Assembly (NCBI GenBank): GCA_028820935.1
Contig: JAPPHZ010000014.1
Coordinates: forward strand, 1 to 57,263
DNA from: a bacterium
GTDB taxonomy: Bacteria > Actinomycetota > Acidimicrobiia > Spongiisociales > Spongiisociaceae
Direction: 5' to 3'
DNA length: 57,263 bases
Each line of letters starts with the position of its first letter. The stretch's first letter is position 1. The position numbers and the translations under genes were made by a program. Positions 7,953-16,340 of this stretch are shown piece by piece. The notes beneath the pieces were generated by a model. That model made no database searches. It was not told where the DNA came from and saw only the letters and a list, made by a program, of their open reading frames with translations.

Positions 7953-9050
7953 CTAGCCGCCACCACCGGCCTCCGGCGGATCGTGGACCACGAACCGGCC
8001 ATCCGGGCGGTGCGCGTTGGAATAGTCCCGGGCGGAGTCGGCCAGCGCCGCCAGGACCTCCATCTTCGTCCCGAGCGGGACCGAACCCTCGGGCGCCACT
8101 CCCTGCACCCCGGCGTTGAGCACGGTCATGCAGGCCTCGTAACAGTCCTCGTAGGTACCACTGAACAGGATGGTCGGGTTGTTGATGTTCCCGAACAGCG
8201 ACATGCGGTCGCCGGCGATCTCCTTCGCCTTGACCGGATCGACCTGCGACTCGAAGTGGAAGCAGTCCCAGCCCGCCTCGGCGAAGTAGTCGATGCGATC
8301 GGTGGTCTCGCCACAGCAGTGGAGGATGCTGGGACCGCCCACCTCGGCCTGGATCTGCTGGTGCATCTCGAGGAGAAAGTCCCTGTACATGTCGGGGCTG
8401 ACCAGTTCCCGGTTGGCGTGATCGCACCACATGATGGCGTCGGCCCCGGCTTCGAGCTGGGCATGGGCGGACATCATCGACGCCGGCAGCAGGACCTCCA
8501 GATAGCGGCGGATCTTGTCCGGATCGAGGATGGTGTCCATCAGGAAGTTCTCGATACCGACCAGATGGAAGCCCACCGACCAGGCTCCGTAGACCTTGCC
8601 GACGATGCCCACGTCCGGGTAGCGCTTCCTGAGCAGGCGAATGGCCCCAAGGGCCGCCTTGAACGAGCGCCGCTCCAGGTAGTCGGACGGGACCTTGAAG
8701 TCCTCGGGGTCGGTCAGGACGTGATCGTCGACCGCCGGCCAGTTGTCTTTGGTGCCCCACCAGGTGGAGGCGTCAAGAGCGTCGGCCTCGAGCTGGGAGT
8801 GGAACACGGGCATCACCGTGTCGAGCCCCAGGTTCTCGTGGGCCGTGGCGGCCAGGCGAGCCATCTTCTCGGCATCCAGATGGGCCTCCGGAAACTCGGC
8901 GTCCGCGATCTCCATGGCTTCGAGGGTGATCACCGAGCTCAAAGTCATGGCCGGAACCTTGTCAACCCGGCCACCGTACAGGGCCGACAGGAAGCGTCGG
9001 CGGGGAGTCATCCATTCGCCGCTGAGTCGGGGGTACTGCTGTTCGGTCAT
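7953..9050 (-). CDS. UroD-family corrinoid methyltransferase (MT I-like)
   Basis: A 365-residue member of the uroporphyrinogen decarboxylase superfamily branch that contains MtaA/MtbA and the substrate-specific MT I of O-demethylase systems. The HCCG motif in SILHCCGETTDRID corresponds to the zinc-binding His-x-Cys of that branch. The usual later Cys in an APGCG-like motif is replaced (VAPEGSVPLGT), so the zinc site differs or uses another ligand. True UroD of heme synthesis is unlikely given the operon. The ATG at 9050 was chosen for the AGAGGCAGG sequence before it. First gene of the operon, 129 nt ahead of the corrinoid protein. Confidence 0.82.
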   Translation of the reverse strand: MTEQQYPRLSGEWMTPRRRFLSALYGGRVDKVPAMTLSSVITLEAMEIADAEFPEAHLDAEKMARLAATAHENLGLDTVMPVFHSQLEADALDASTWWGTKDNWPAVDDHVLTDPEDFKVPSDYLERRSFKAALGAIRLLRKRYPDVGIVGKVYGAWSVGFHLVGIENFLMDTILDPDKIRRYLEVLLPASMMSAHAQLEAGADAIMWCDHANRELVSPDMYRDFLLEMHQQIQAEVGGPSILHCCGETTDRIDYFAEAGWDCFHFESQVDPVKAKEIAGDRMSLFGNINNPTILFSGTYEDCYEACMTVLNAGVQGVAPEGSVPLGTKMEVLAALADSARDYSNAHRPDGRFVVHDPPEAGGGG

Positions 9051-9250
9051 GCCTGCCTCTTTGCCTTGCTCTGGTGGAGTCCTGCCCGGTGGGTCGGATG
9101 CGTCGAAGATAGTAGTTGCCCCGCTCCTGCTGTGGCTGAGGGCACGAGTGAGGAGTGTGCGCGATTGAAACCGGTCCACTTGAGCGGTGGCTTGCCCGCG
9201 TCCGGCTATGTACAGCGCGGGGATAGACTCGGCGACCAGGGAGGTTTGAC

Positions 9251-10486
9251 GTGAGCAAGGAGAGAGAGCACGCCAAACGCGAAGGCCCGTGGGAGGAAGG
9301 CTCCACCGGGTTCGCGGAGCTGGGCGACCTGTTGCGATCCGGTTTCGGTGACGGCCGCAAGGGAGGGTCGGCAGCCGGTGCCGATCTTCGCTCGGCCTGG
9401 AGCGGTTTTGTGGATGCCGCCCGCGACCTGGGCCAGGCGCTAGCGGCGACCGCCAACGACCCCGAGGTCCGGGCGGCCATGAAGACCGCCATGCAGACCG
9501 TGGTCGAGGCGGTCGGAACGGCTGCTCGCGATGCCGCCGGCACCGCCGCCGAACGAGTACGGCAAACGGCGGAGCGGCGCAAGGAGTCCGAAGCCGAAGA
9601 GGGTGAAGTAGATCATTTGACCCGTCCCATCGTCACCTGTTCCTGGTTGGCCGACCATCTGGACGACCCCGACATCCGGATTGTGGATACCCGATGGTTC
9701 CTGGGGCAGCCTGGCGCCGGAAAGCTTCGCTACGAGGAGGATCACCTCCCCGGAGCGGTGTTCCTGGACCTCGACGATGACCTGGCGGCCTCCGAGGGTC
9801 CAGGTCGCCACCCGCTCCTATCCCAGGCCGACTTGACCGAGCTCCTAGGCCGCCACGGAATCGGCAACCACCATCACGTGGTGGTCTACGACCAGGGGCC
9901 AGGGGCCATAGCCGCCCGGCTCTGGTGGATGCTCAGGAGCGTCGGTCACGAACGGGTGAGCGTGCTCGACGGCGGGTACGGTCGCTGGTCCGACCAGGAC
10001 CATCCGCTCACCACAGGCCCGCCCGACGTCGTCCCCACCACCTACGAGACCAAGGAAGGCCCCACGCTCACCGTCGATCGCGACCAGCTTCTCGAGCGCC
10101 TGGGAGCCGCCCAGGTGATCGACGCCCGGGAACCGGAGCGCTACCGGGGTGAGACGGAGCCGATCGACAGCGTGGCCGGCCACATCCCGACCGCGCTGTC
10201 GGCTCCCACCGCGGGGAACGTCGGCCCGGACGGCACCTTCAAGCCGGCACACGTGCTGGCGGCCCGCTTCTTCGAAATGGGCTTGGATCGGGACGAGCCG
10301 GTGGTCAGCTACTGCGGGAGCGGGGTCACCGCCTGCCACAACCTCCTGGCCCTCCACATCGCCGGCTACCCGGAAGGCATCCTCTACCCCGGATCCTGGT
10401 CGGACTGGTCCGCCGCAGGCATGCCGGTAGCAGTAGGTCCCGACCCCGGCCCACCCCCCGAGCCCCACCCAAACGACGTCGCCTGA
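9251..10486 (+). CDS. Tandem-rhodanese sulfurtransferase with helical N-terminal extension
   Basis: A 411-residue protein. Residues about 124-240 and 265-400 are two rhodanese folds. The second carries the catalytic Cys355 in SYCGSGVTAC, as in thiosulfate/3-mercaptopyruvate sulfurtransferases, which move sulfane sulfur from a donor to a thiophile. The first 120 residues are not rhodanese: they are charged, Ala/Arg-rich and helical (ATANDPEVRAAMKTAMQ), resembling a stand-alone actinobacterial helical protein. GTG start with GGGAGG seven bases upstream. The gene is divergent from the corrinoid operon. Confidence 0.87.
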   Translation: MSKEREHAKREGPWEEGSTGFAELGDLLRSGFGDGRKGGSAAGADLRSAWSGFVDAARDLGQALAATANDPEVRAAMKTAMQTVVEAVGTAARDAAGTAAERVRQTAERRKESEAEEGEVDHLTRPIVTCSWLADHLDDPDIRIVDTRWFLGQPGAGKLRYEEDHLPGAVFLDLDDDLAASEGPGRHPLLSQADLTELLGRHGIGNHHHVVVYDQGPGAIAARLWWMLRSVGHERVSVLDGGYGRWSDQDHPLTTGPPDVVPTTYETKEGPTLTVDRDQLLERLGAAQVIDAREPERYRGETEPIDSVAGHIPTALSAPTAGNVGPDGTFKPAHVLAARFFEMGLDRDEPVVSYCGSGVTACHNLLALHIAGYPEGILYPGSWSDWSAAGMPVAVGPDPGPPPEPHPNDVA

Positions 10487-10550
10487 CGACTCCCTTCGCT
10501 GGAGGCGGGGCGGGACCGCAGGTAGCAGCTATCGTGCGACGATCCGACCC

Positions 10551-11489
10551 TTGAACGCATTCCGGTCATGGGTGGGCTCCCGCACGAGCCGCCCGAAGCG
10601 GATCAGACGGGTTGCTATCCCGGTGGTGATCCTTGCCCTGCTCTACGCGGCCCTGTCCTTCTACATCGTCGACAGCGCCCTGGACGCGGAGGCGATCGCG
10701 CTCGAGGAACGCCCGCAGGACTTCGCCCTGGCCTACGAGGACGTCGAGTTCTCCCCTCGCGGTTGGCCCACGATCGTCCTGCGGGGCTGGTGGATGCCGG
10801 CGCCTGAGTCCCGCGGGACGGTGGTCCGCGTGCACGGCATCGACAGCAACCGCAGCTCCCGGCTCGCCATCGCGGCGGCGCTGGTAAAGAGCGGATACTC
10901 GGTGCTCGCCTTCGACCTGCGCGGCCACGGTGAGTCCGACCCGGCCCAGATGGGCGCCGGAATCCATGAGCGGGATGATGTGCTGGGCGCGGTCGACTAC
11001 CTGACCGCGCAACGCGGCGCCGAGCGCGGAACGATCTTCCTGCACGGCCACTCCTATGGTGGGGCGATCGTTCTTATGGCGGGCTGGCGCGAACCTGCCA
11101 TCGCCGGTGTCTTCGCCGATTCGGCTTTCGCCTCGCTGTCCGATCTGGTCGTCCAGGAAGTAGCGCGGCGCACCTCTGCGCCCTCCTGGCTGGCCTCCGT
11201 CCTGCGGCCCGGCGTGATCCTGATGGCCCGCCTCTCCAAGGGCATCGACATCGAAGGGGTCTACCCGGCGGGAGACGCCGCCAGATACTCCTACTCCATC
11301 GGGCTTGCCCATTGCGAGATGGATGACCGCATCCCGATCAGCCACCTGGAACTTATCCGAACCGGGCTCCGGTACCCGCCGCGACTCACCGTCTACGAAG
11401 GCTGCGCCCATGGCGACGCCTGGGACGACCACCCACGGCGCTACGAGGCAACCCTCATCGCCTATCTCGACGAACGGCTGGGAATCTGA
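10551..11489 (+). CDS. Membrane-anchored alpha/beta hydrolase
   Basis: A 312-residue protein with one N-terminal hydrophobic segment (about 21-40), probably a signal anchor placing the catalytic domain outside. The alpha/beta-hydrolase domain shows VVRVHGIDSNRSS, FDLRGHGESDP and the nucleophile elbow GHSYGG with Ser168. The catalytic His is probably in EGCAHGDAWDDH. It resembles the BEM46/YqkD-like serine hydrolases, whose substrates are mostly unknown. The first possible start is TTG 10551, with GTG 10572 as an alternative; neither has a strong ribosome-binding site. Confidence 0.83.
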   Translation: MNAFRSWVGSRTSRPKRIRRVAIPVVILALLYAALSFYIVDSALDAEAIALEERPQDFALAYEDVEFSPRGWPTIVLRGWWMPAPESRGTVVRVHGIDSNRSSRLAIAAALVKSGYSVLAFDLRGHGESDPAQMGAGIHERDDVLGAVDYLTAQRGAERGTIFLHGHSYGGAIVLMAGWREPAIAGVFADSAFASLSDLVVQEVARRTSAPSWLASVLRPGVILMARLSKGIDIEGVYPAGDAARYSYSIGLAHCEMDDRIPISHLELIRTGLRYPPRLTVYEGCAHGDAWDDHPRRYEATLIAYLDERLGI

Positions 11490-11619
11490 TCGGGCGAGCT
11501 CCCGCGGTGGACTGCGGTCACCGATTCGAAGGCTTGGCCTTGACGGTCGCGGGCGCACGTCGGGCGGTACTGTCGAACCGACGTCTGCGAGCCGGACTCG
11601 GCATGTGAAGGAGGTGACC

Positions 11620-12585
11620 ATGGTGGACTTCGATGATCGTCTCGATGAAGCGCACAAGGCCGTTCTCGAGATGATTCCGGATGCCCTGCTGGATCTCACG
11701 GACATACCCAAGGCGCGGCGGGCGCTCGACAGCTTCTTGGCCGCCAGGGCCGCACAGGCTCCTGGGTTTCCCGGCGTTGAGGTCGAGGACCACTGGGCTC
11801 CTGGGGCGGCCGGGGACCCGGATGTGATGGTTCGGGTCTACACACCGTCGGGTCTAGACGCCGGTGCGCCGGCTCTGTACTGGATCCACGGCGGGGGAAT
11901 GGTGATGGGAAGTGTCGCCAGGAACGACATCGAATGCAAGGGTTGGGCCACCGACATGCGGTGCGTGGTGGCGTCCGTGGAGTACCGCCTCGCCCCCGAG
12001 AATCCGCATCCCTCGCCGATCGAGGATTGCTTCGCCGGGCTGGCGTGGTTGGTATCCAAAGCGGAGAGCCTCGGAGTCGACACCGGTCGGATAGCCGTGG
12101 GTGGCGCTTCTGCCGGGGGCGGGCTGGCGGCTGCTCTGGCTTTGATTGCGAGGGATCGGGGTGTCGACATCATCTTCCAGCAACTGATCTGCCCGATGCT
12201 GGACGACCGCAACATCACCCGCTCCAGCCACTGGGTCCAGCATCCCAAGGTTTGGAACCGGGTGGTGAACATCGCCGGCTGGAGCGCCCTGCTGGGCAAA
12301 CCGGCCGGTTCCGATGACGTTTCCCCCTACGCTTCCCCCGCCCGAGCCGAGGACCTGTCCGGGCTGGCGCCGGCCTTCATCATCGTCGGGGACCTGGACC
12401 TGTTCGTTGACGAGTCCATCGAGTACGCCCAGCGGTTGGCGGCGGCCGGCGTGCCGACCGAGTTGCACATCCTCCCCGGTGCCGTACACGGCACGCAGTT
12501 CTACCTCCCGACGGCGGAAGTGAGCATGCGGTGGAAGGCCATCGAGGCTGACGCCTTGCGCGTCGCCCTGCACGGGAGCGGGTGA
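11620..12585 (+). CDS. Alpha/beta hydrolase, HSL/acetyl-esterase family
   Basis: A 321-residue hydrolase of the hormone-sensitive-lipase group (Abhydrolase_3). It shows the oxyanion-hole motif HGGG at 90-93, the elbow GGASAGGG with Ser164, an Asp in IIVGDLDLFVDE, and the His in AVHGTQ. Such enzymes hydrolyse short-chain acyl esters. The ATG at 11620 is preceded by a near-perfect ribosome-binding site (AAGGAGGTGACC), so longer reading through upstream sequence is not used. No signal peptide is present, so it should be cytoplasmic. Confidence 0.9.
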   Translation: MVDFDDRLDEAHKAVLEMIPDALLDLTDIPKARRALDSFLAARAAQAPGFPGVEVEDHWAPGAAGDPDVMVRVYTPSGLDAGAPALYWIHGGGMVMGSVARNDIECKGWATDMRCVVASVEYRLAPENPHPSPIEDCFAGLAWLVSKAESLGVDTGRIAVGGASAGGGLAAALALIARDRGVDIIFQQLICPMLDDRNITRSSHWVQHPKVWNRVVNIAGWSALLGKPAGSDDVSPYASPARAEDLSGLAPAFIIVGDLDLFVDESIEYAQRLAAAGVPTELHILPGAVHGTQFYLPTAEVSMRWKAIEADALRVALHGSG

Positions 12586-12716
12586 CTCGGGGCGAGCAGG
12601 CCCGTCATGGTCAGAGGCCACGCATCCCCGCGTACCGTGAGTATCTACTGCAGGGGTGTCGTACGGGCTGGCCGCCGGAGGTACAGGTGGCGAGGATGTG
12701 GCAAGATCGGGGGGAC

Positions 12717-13313
12717 ATGACGGGTTCTGGAAGCATCGCCGGGGACCTGCCCGAGGGCGCAGAGGAGGAGTTCACCTCGCTGGCGGGGAGGTTGCTGGTG
12801 GCCATGCCGGGGATGGTCGATCCCAACTTCAACCGGACGGTGGTGCTGATGATCGAGCACACCCCTGAGGGTGCGGTCGGGCTGGTGCTGAACCGGCCTA
12901 CTGAGGCCGACCTGCTGGATCACCTACCCGGGTGGTGGTCGGCGGCGGCCAATCCACGTGTCGTGTTCGTGGGCGGTCCGGTGGGGGAAGGCGGCGGTCT
13001 GGGTCTGGCCAGGGGCGCCGGGGCGCAGCCGCTGGAGGGGTGGCCGGAAGTGGTGGGTGTCCAGGTGGTCGATCTGGAAGCCGTGCCTGACGTGGACTCC
13101 GGTCTGGAGGCCAGGGTCTTCTCCGGTTACAGCGGGTGGGGTCCCGGGCAGCTCGAATCCGAACTGGAGGCCAGGGGATGGTTCGTGGTCGACGGCGAGT
13201 CCGAGGACGTGTTCACCTCCCAACCGGAGAAGCTGTGGCAAGAGGTGCTGATGCGGGCAGGAGGCCGGTACGCCTTCTTCTCCACCTACCCGGAGAACCC
13301 TCGGCTCAACTAG
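12717..13313 (+). CDS. YqgE/AlgH family protein
   Basis: A 198-residue protein matching the compact YqgE/AlgH family (about 187 residues). Diagnostic stretches are LAGRLLVAMPGMVDPNFNRT, HTPEGAVGLVLNRP, VFVGGPV and a late SGYSGWGPGQLESEL. The fold is known from structures, but the biochemical role is unsettled; AlgH was named for an effect on alginate genes in Pseudomonas. The ATG at 12717 gives the expected length and begins about 20 residues before the conserved core. Confidence 0.92.
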   Translation: MTGSGSIAGDLPEGAEEEFTSLAGRLLVAMPGMVDPNFNRTVVLMIEHTPEGAVGLVLNRPTEADLLDHLPGWWSAAANPRVVFVGGPVGEGGGLGLARGAGAQPLEGWPEVVGVQVVDLEAVPDVDSGLEARVFSGYSGWGPGQLESELEARGWFVVDGESEDVFTSQPEKLWQEVLMRAGGRYAFFSTYPENPRLN

Positions 13314-13394
13314 AGGTCGGCCGGCGGCGGCGTTCCTCGCCGGTTCGCTCGTCACGCGGTGGGATGGCCCCTGGGCAACTAGGGTATCCCGACA

Positions 13395-14456
13395 GTGCGT
13401 TCGACCGACCCGGATACCCTCAAGGAATACACCCTCAGGATCTGGCATTACAAGCAGGGCGAGGTGGTCAGCCTCATGGTTCACTTGGGGGATCGGCTCG
13501 GCCTCTACCGGGCTATGGCCGGCGGCGAGGAGATGACCTCCGGTGAGTTGGCCGAGCGGACGGGACTGTCTGAGCGCTGGGTCCGCGAATGGCTCCTTGG
13601 CCAGGCCGCGGCCGGGCTGATCGAGCGCACGCCCGAGAACGGATTCTCGCTCAGCCCCGAGGGCGAGGAGGTACTGGTCGACGAAGACGCTCTGGCCTTC
13701 GCCGCCGGCGCTTTCATCGGAGGGTTCCATCCGGAACGCATCGACGAGGTGGTCAACGCCTTCCGCACCGGAATCGGCATCACCTACCACGAGATGGGGG
13801 AGTCGGTGGCGCGCAAGGTGGACCGCATGAACAGGGTGTGGGTGGGCCCCTTCCTGGTGGAGCGGGTGCTGCCCTCCGTGGACGGGCTGGTGGGGAAGCT
13901 GGAGGCCGGGTGCCGGGTGGCCGAAGTGGGGAGCGGAGGGGGCGTAGCCCTCCAAACCCTCGCCGAACGATTCCCGGCCAGCACCGTGGATGGCTACGAA
14001 CCCTCCGGTATCGCCTGCTCGAGGGCCCGGCCCCGCATCCGCGACCTGCCCAACGCCACCATCCACCAGGCCGGGGGGGAGAGCCTGGCGGACGACGGCC
14101 GCTACGACCTGGTACTGGCCCTCGACTGCATGCATGACGTGCCCTTCCCGGATCGAATCGCAGCCGCGGTCCGGCGATCCCTGAAGGACGACGGGGTGTG
14201 GTTGATCAAGGACACGCATTGCTACGAAGGGTTCGAGGAGAACCTGAGGAACCCCATGCTGGCCATGCAGTACGGCTACAGCCTCTCGGGGTGCCTGCTC
14301 TCGGCCGCCTCCGAGGAGGGCGCCGCCGGGCTCGGCACCCTAGGATTCCATCCCGTCGAAGCTGAGCGCATCGTCAGGAAGGCCGGTTTCACCTCTTTCC
14401 GCATGTTCCGCCTCGAAGACGACCCGATCCACAACTACTACGAGGTCCGCCCTTGA
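13395..14456 (+). CDS. SAM-dependent methyltransferase with N-terminal winged helix (Rv2258c-like)
   Basis: A 353-residue protein. Residues about 20-95 form a dimerisation/winged-helix domain (SGELAERTGLSERWVREWL). This precedes a class I methyltransferase domain with SAM motif I AEVGSGGGVALQTLAERFP near 180-198 and DLVLALDCMHDVP as motif II/III. The arrangement matches mycobacterial Rv2258c, an SAM-binding protein of unknown substrate. The C-terminal part, including MLAMQYGYSLSGCLLSA, probably forms the substrate lid. GTG start. It sits in a same-strand run with the hydrolase, AlgH-like and 192-residue genes. Confidence 0.87.
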   Translation: MRSTDPDTLKEYTLRIWHYKQGEVVSLMVHLGDRLGLYRAMAGGEEMTSGELAERTGLSERWVREWLLGQAAAGLIERTPENGFSLSPEGEEVLVDEDALAFAAGAFIGGFHPERIDEVVNAFRTGIGITYHEMGESVARKVDRMNRVWVGPFLVERVLPSVDGLVGKLEAGCRVAEVGSGGGVALQTLAERFPASTVDGYEPSGIACSRARPRIRDLPNATIHQAGGESLADDGRYDLVLALDCMHDVPFPDRIAAAVRRSLKDDGVWLIKDTHCYEGFEENLRNPMLAMQYGYSLSGCLLSAASEEGAAGLGTLGFHPVEAERIVRKAGFTSFRMFRLEDDPIHNYYEVRP

Positions 14457-14487
14457 CCGCACCCGCCCTCGAAGGGATGCGCCCCCC

Positions 14488-15066
14488 ATGGCAGTAGATA
14501 TCGCCGGCTTCATCACCGACATGAAGGCTCATGCGGTGGACCACGGATTCCACGTGCATGCCGAGCGGCACTTCATCGAGTCCTTCTCGCTGGGCCAGGC
14601 CTGGGAGGTAGACCTGCATCCGGAGGAGGCCTGCGAGGGACCGCTGGAGATGCTGATGGTGCTCGAGGTGGAACCCAGGGTGATCCTGGCCTTCGAGGAC
14701 CTCATGGCACAGCATCTCGAGATGGACGAGGAGCAGGAACGCCAACTGGAGCTGCCTCTGTTCTTCAAGTGGGCCTTGCCGCCGCTGCCCAACCCACCCG
14801 ACCTGCTCATCCTCGCCACCGAATTGGCCGGGGTCTCGGGCACGACGCTGCCGGTGGAGGTGTCCGCCACCGACACTTACATGTCGGTGACCGACCCGGC
14901 TCGGCGGAGCCTGTCACTGGTGGGCCGGCTCGACTTCCGGCTCCGGGACATGTTCATGCGGGAAGTAAATGTGTGCGACGTCCTCGAGTGCGCCCACGGC
15001 CTGAGCATGTGGCTCCTGGAACAGTCGGAGTCCTGGCTGGAGGGACTGGACCCTACCGGCCTCTGA
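14488..15066 (+). CDS. Conserved hypothetical protein
   Basis: A 192-residue soluble, acidic protein I cannot assign. It lacks signal peptide, membrane segment or metal-binding Cys pattern. Recognisable stretches are HVHAERHFIESFSLGQAW, LEVEPRVILAFEDLMAQH and a C-terminal HGLSMWLLEQSESWLEGLD. It reads as a real gene: ATG start, no compositional break, and it begins 31 nt after the methyltransferase gene on the same strand. It could be an actinobacterial single-domain family without a known role. Confidence 0.65.
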   Translation: MAVDIAGFITDMKAHAVDHGFHVHAERHFIESFSLGQAWEVDLHPEEACEGPLEMLMVLEVEPRVILAFEDLMAQHLEMDEEQERQLELPLFFKWALPPLPNPPDLLILATELAGVSGTTLPVEVSATDTYMSVTDPARRSLSLVGRLDFRLRDMFMREVNVCDVLECAHGLSMWLLEQSESWLEGLDPTGL

Positions 15067-15089
15067 GGCCTACCCGACCGGACTGGAGG

Positions 15090-16178
15090 TCAGGAGCGGC
15101 GTCGCCGCAGAACCAGGTCGAGATCCTCTACGAAACGTTGGTTCTCCGGCTCGGTGCCTATGGACACGCGGGTCCACTCTTCGGTTCCCTTGCGAATGAG
15201 GGTGCCCATCTCCAGGAGTTCCTGGACGATCCCCGGCGTGCCGGGACCGAGCCGGAACCAGATGAAGTTGGCCTGGGTGGGAACGTACCGGATGGCCCGG
15301 TCGGCCAGGGCGCCCTCGAGGTAGTCGACTCCCCGGCGGTTGAGCTCGAACCGTTCCTTGACCCGCTCGGGGAAGCGGAGGGCGGTGGTAGCGGCCACCT
15401 CGGCCAGAGAACCGACCACGAACGGGCTCTGGGCCTTGCGGAGGGACCGGAGCGTGGCGGCCTGGCCCACCATATAACCGACCCGGAGGCCCGCCAGCCC
15501 GTAGATCTTGGAGAAGGTGCGCGCCACCACCAGGTTGGAGCGTTCGACGGCGAGGGGGACCAGGCTGGAATCCTCCTCGGCGGCCACGAACTCCCCGTAG
15601 GCCTCGTCGACCAGAACGAGGACGGACTCGGGAACCCGATCGGCGAACTCGTGGATCTCAGCCCGGGTCAGGTAGCTCCCCGTCGGGTTGTTCGGGTTGC
15701 AGATGATCACGAGGGTGGTGTCGTCCCGGATCGCGGCGTACATCGCCTCTAGGTCAGCCCGCAGGGAATCATCGAGCGGGACCATGATGCTCTCCGCATC
15801 TGCGTACACCGCGTTGATGGGGTACATGGCGAACGAGGGCCACGGGTAGACGAAGCTGTTGCCCGGGCCTCCCACAGCCCGGGCCGCCGTAGTGAGGTTC
15901 TCCGAGCTACCGGCGCCGGTCCACACGCAGTCCGGGGTGGTGCCCAACGTCTCGGCCAGAGCCTCCCTCAGGCGGACCGTACCCGCGTCGGGGTACCGGT
16001 TGATGCCTGCGGCTGCCCCGGCGATGGCGTCCAGAACCTCGGGGAAGGGAGGAGTCGGGTACTCGTTGCCGGCCAGCATGGCGATCCCTCTGGCACCGAA
16101 GCGGCGGGCGAACTCCTCGAAGCCCGGGCCGCCGTCGTAGGGAACGAGGTCATCGATGGCGGCTCGTATGCGGACCAC
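15090..16178 (-). CDS. hisC: Histidinol-phosphate-type aminotransferase (PLP)
   Basis: A 362-residue fold-type I aminotransferase of the HisC group. Supporting motifs are GNEYPTPPFPEVLDAIA and GINRYPDAGTVRLREALAE at the N-terminus, the GAGSSENLT cofactor site, IICNPNNPTGSYL with the conserved Asn, LVDEAYGEF, and the Schiff-base lysine in ARTFSKIYGLAGLRVGYMV. HisC converts imidazole-acetol phosphate and glutamate to histidinol phosphate; related enzymes act on aromatic amino acids. No other his gene is here, so a phenylalanine/tyrosine role remains possible. The GTG at 16178 gives normal length. Confidence 0.87.
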   Translation of the reverse strand: MVRIRAAIDDLVPYDGGPGFEEFARRFGARGIAMLAGNEYPTPPFPEVLDAIAGAAAGINRYPDAGTVRLREALAETLGTTPDCVWTGAGSSENLTTAARAVGGPGNSFVYPWPSFAMYPINAVYADAESIMVPLDDSLRADLEAMYAAIRDDTTLVIICNPNNPTGSYLTRAEIHEFADRVPESVLVLVDEAYGEFVAAEEDSSLVPLAVERSNLVVARTFSKIYGLAGLRVGYMVGQAATLRSLRKAQSPFVVGSLAEVAATTALRFPERVKERFELNRRGVDYLEGALADRAIRYVPTQANFIWFRLGPGTPGIVQELLEMGTLIRKGTEEWTRVSIGTEPENQRFVEDLDLVLRRRRS

Positions 16179-16340
16179 TGACAGAAGCTTAGTGAGGCGG
16201 GCGCGCACCGGGCCAGGGCCTCCGTATCGCTCCCGGCGAGAAACTATTCGCTCGTCCCGGTGGTCATAAACGGAGTCGAGTGCTCTGGAGCCCAGCCGTT
16301 GACTCGGTGGGTAGCGGGCGGTGAATCGTCCCTCCTTAAA

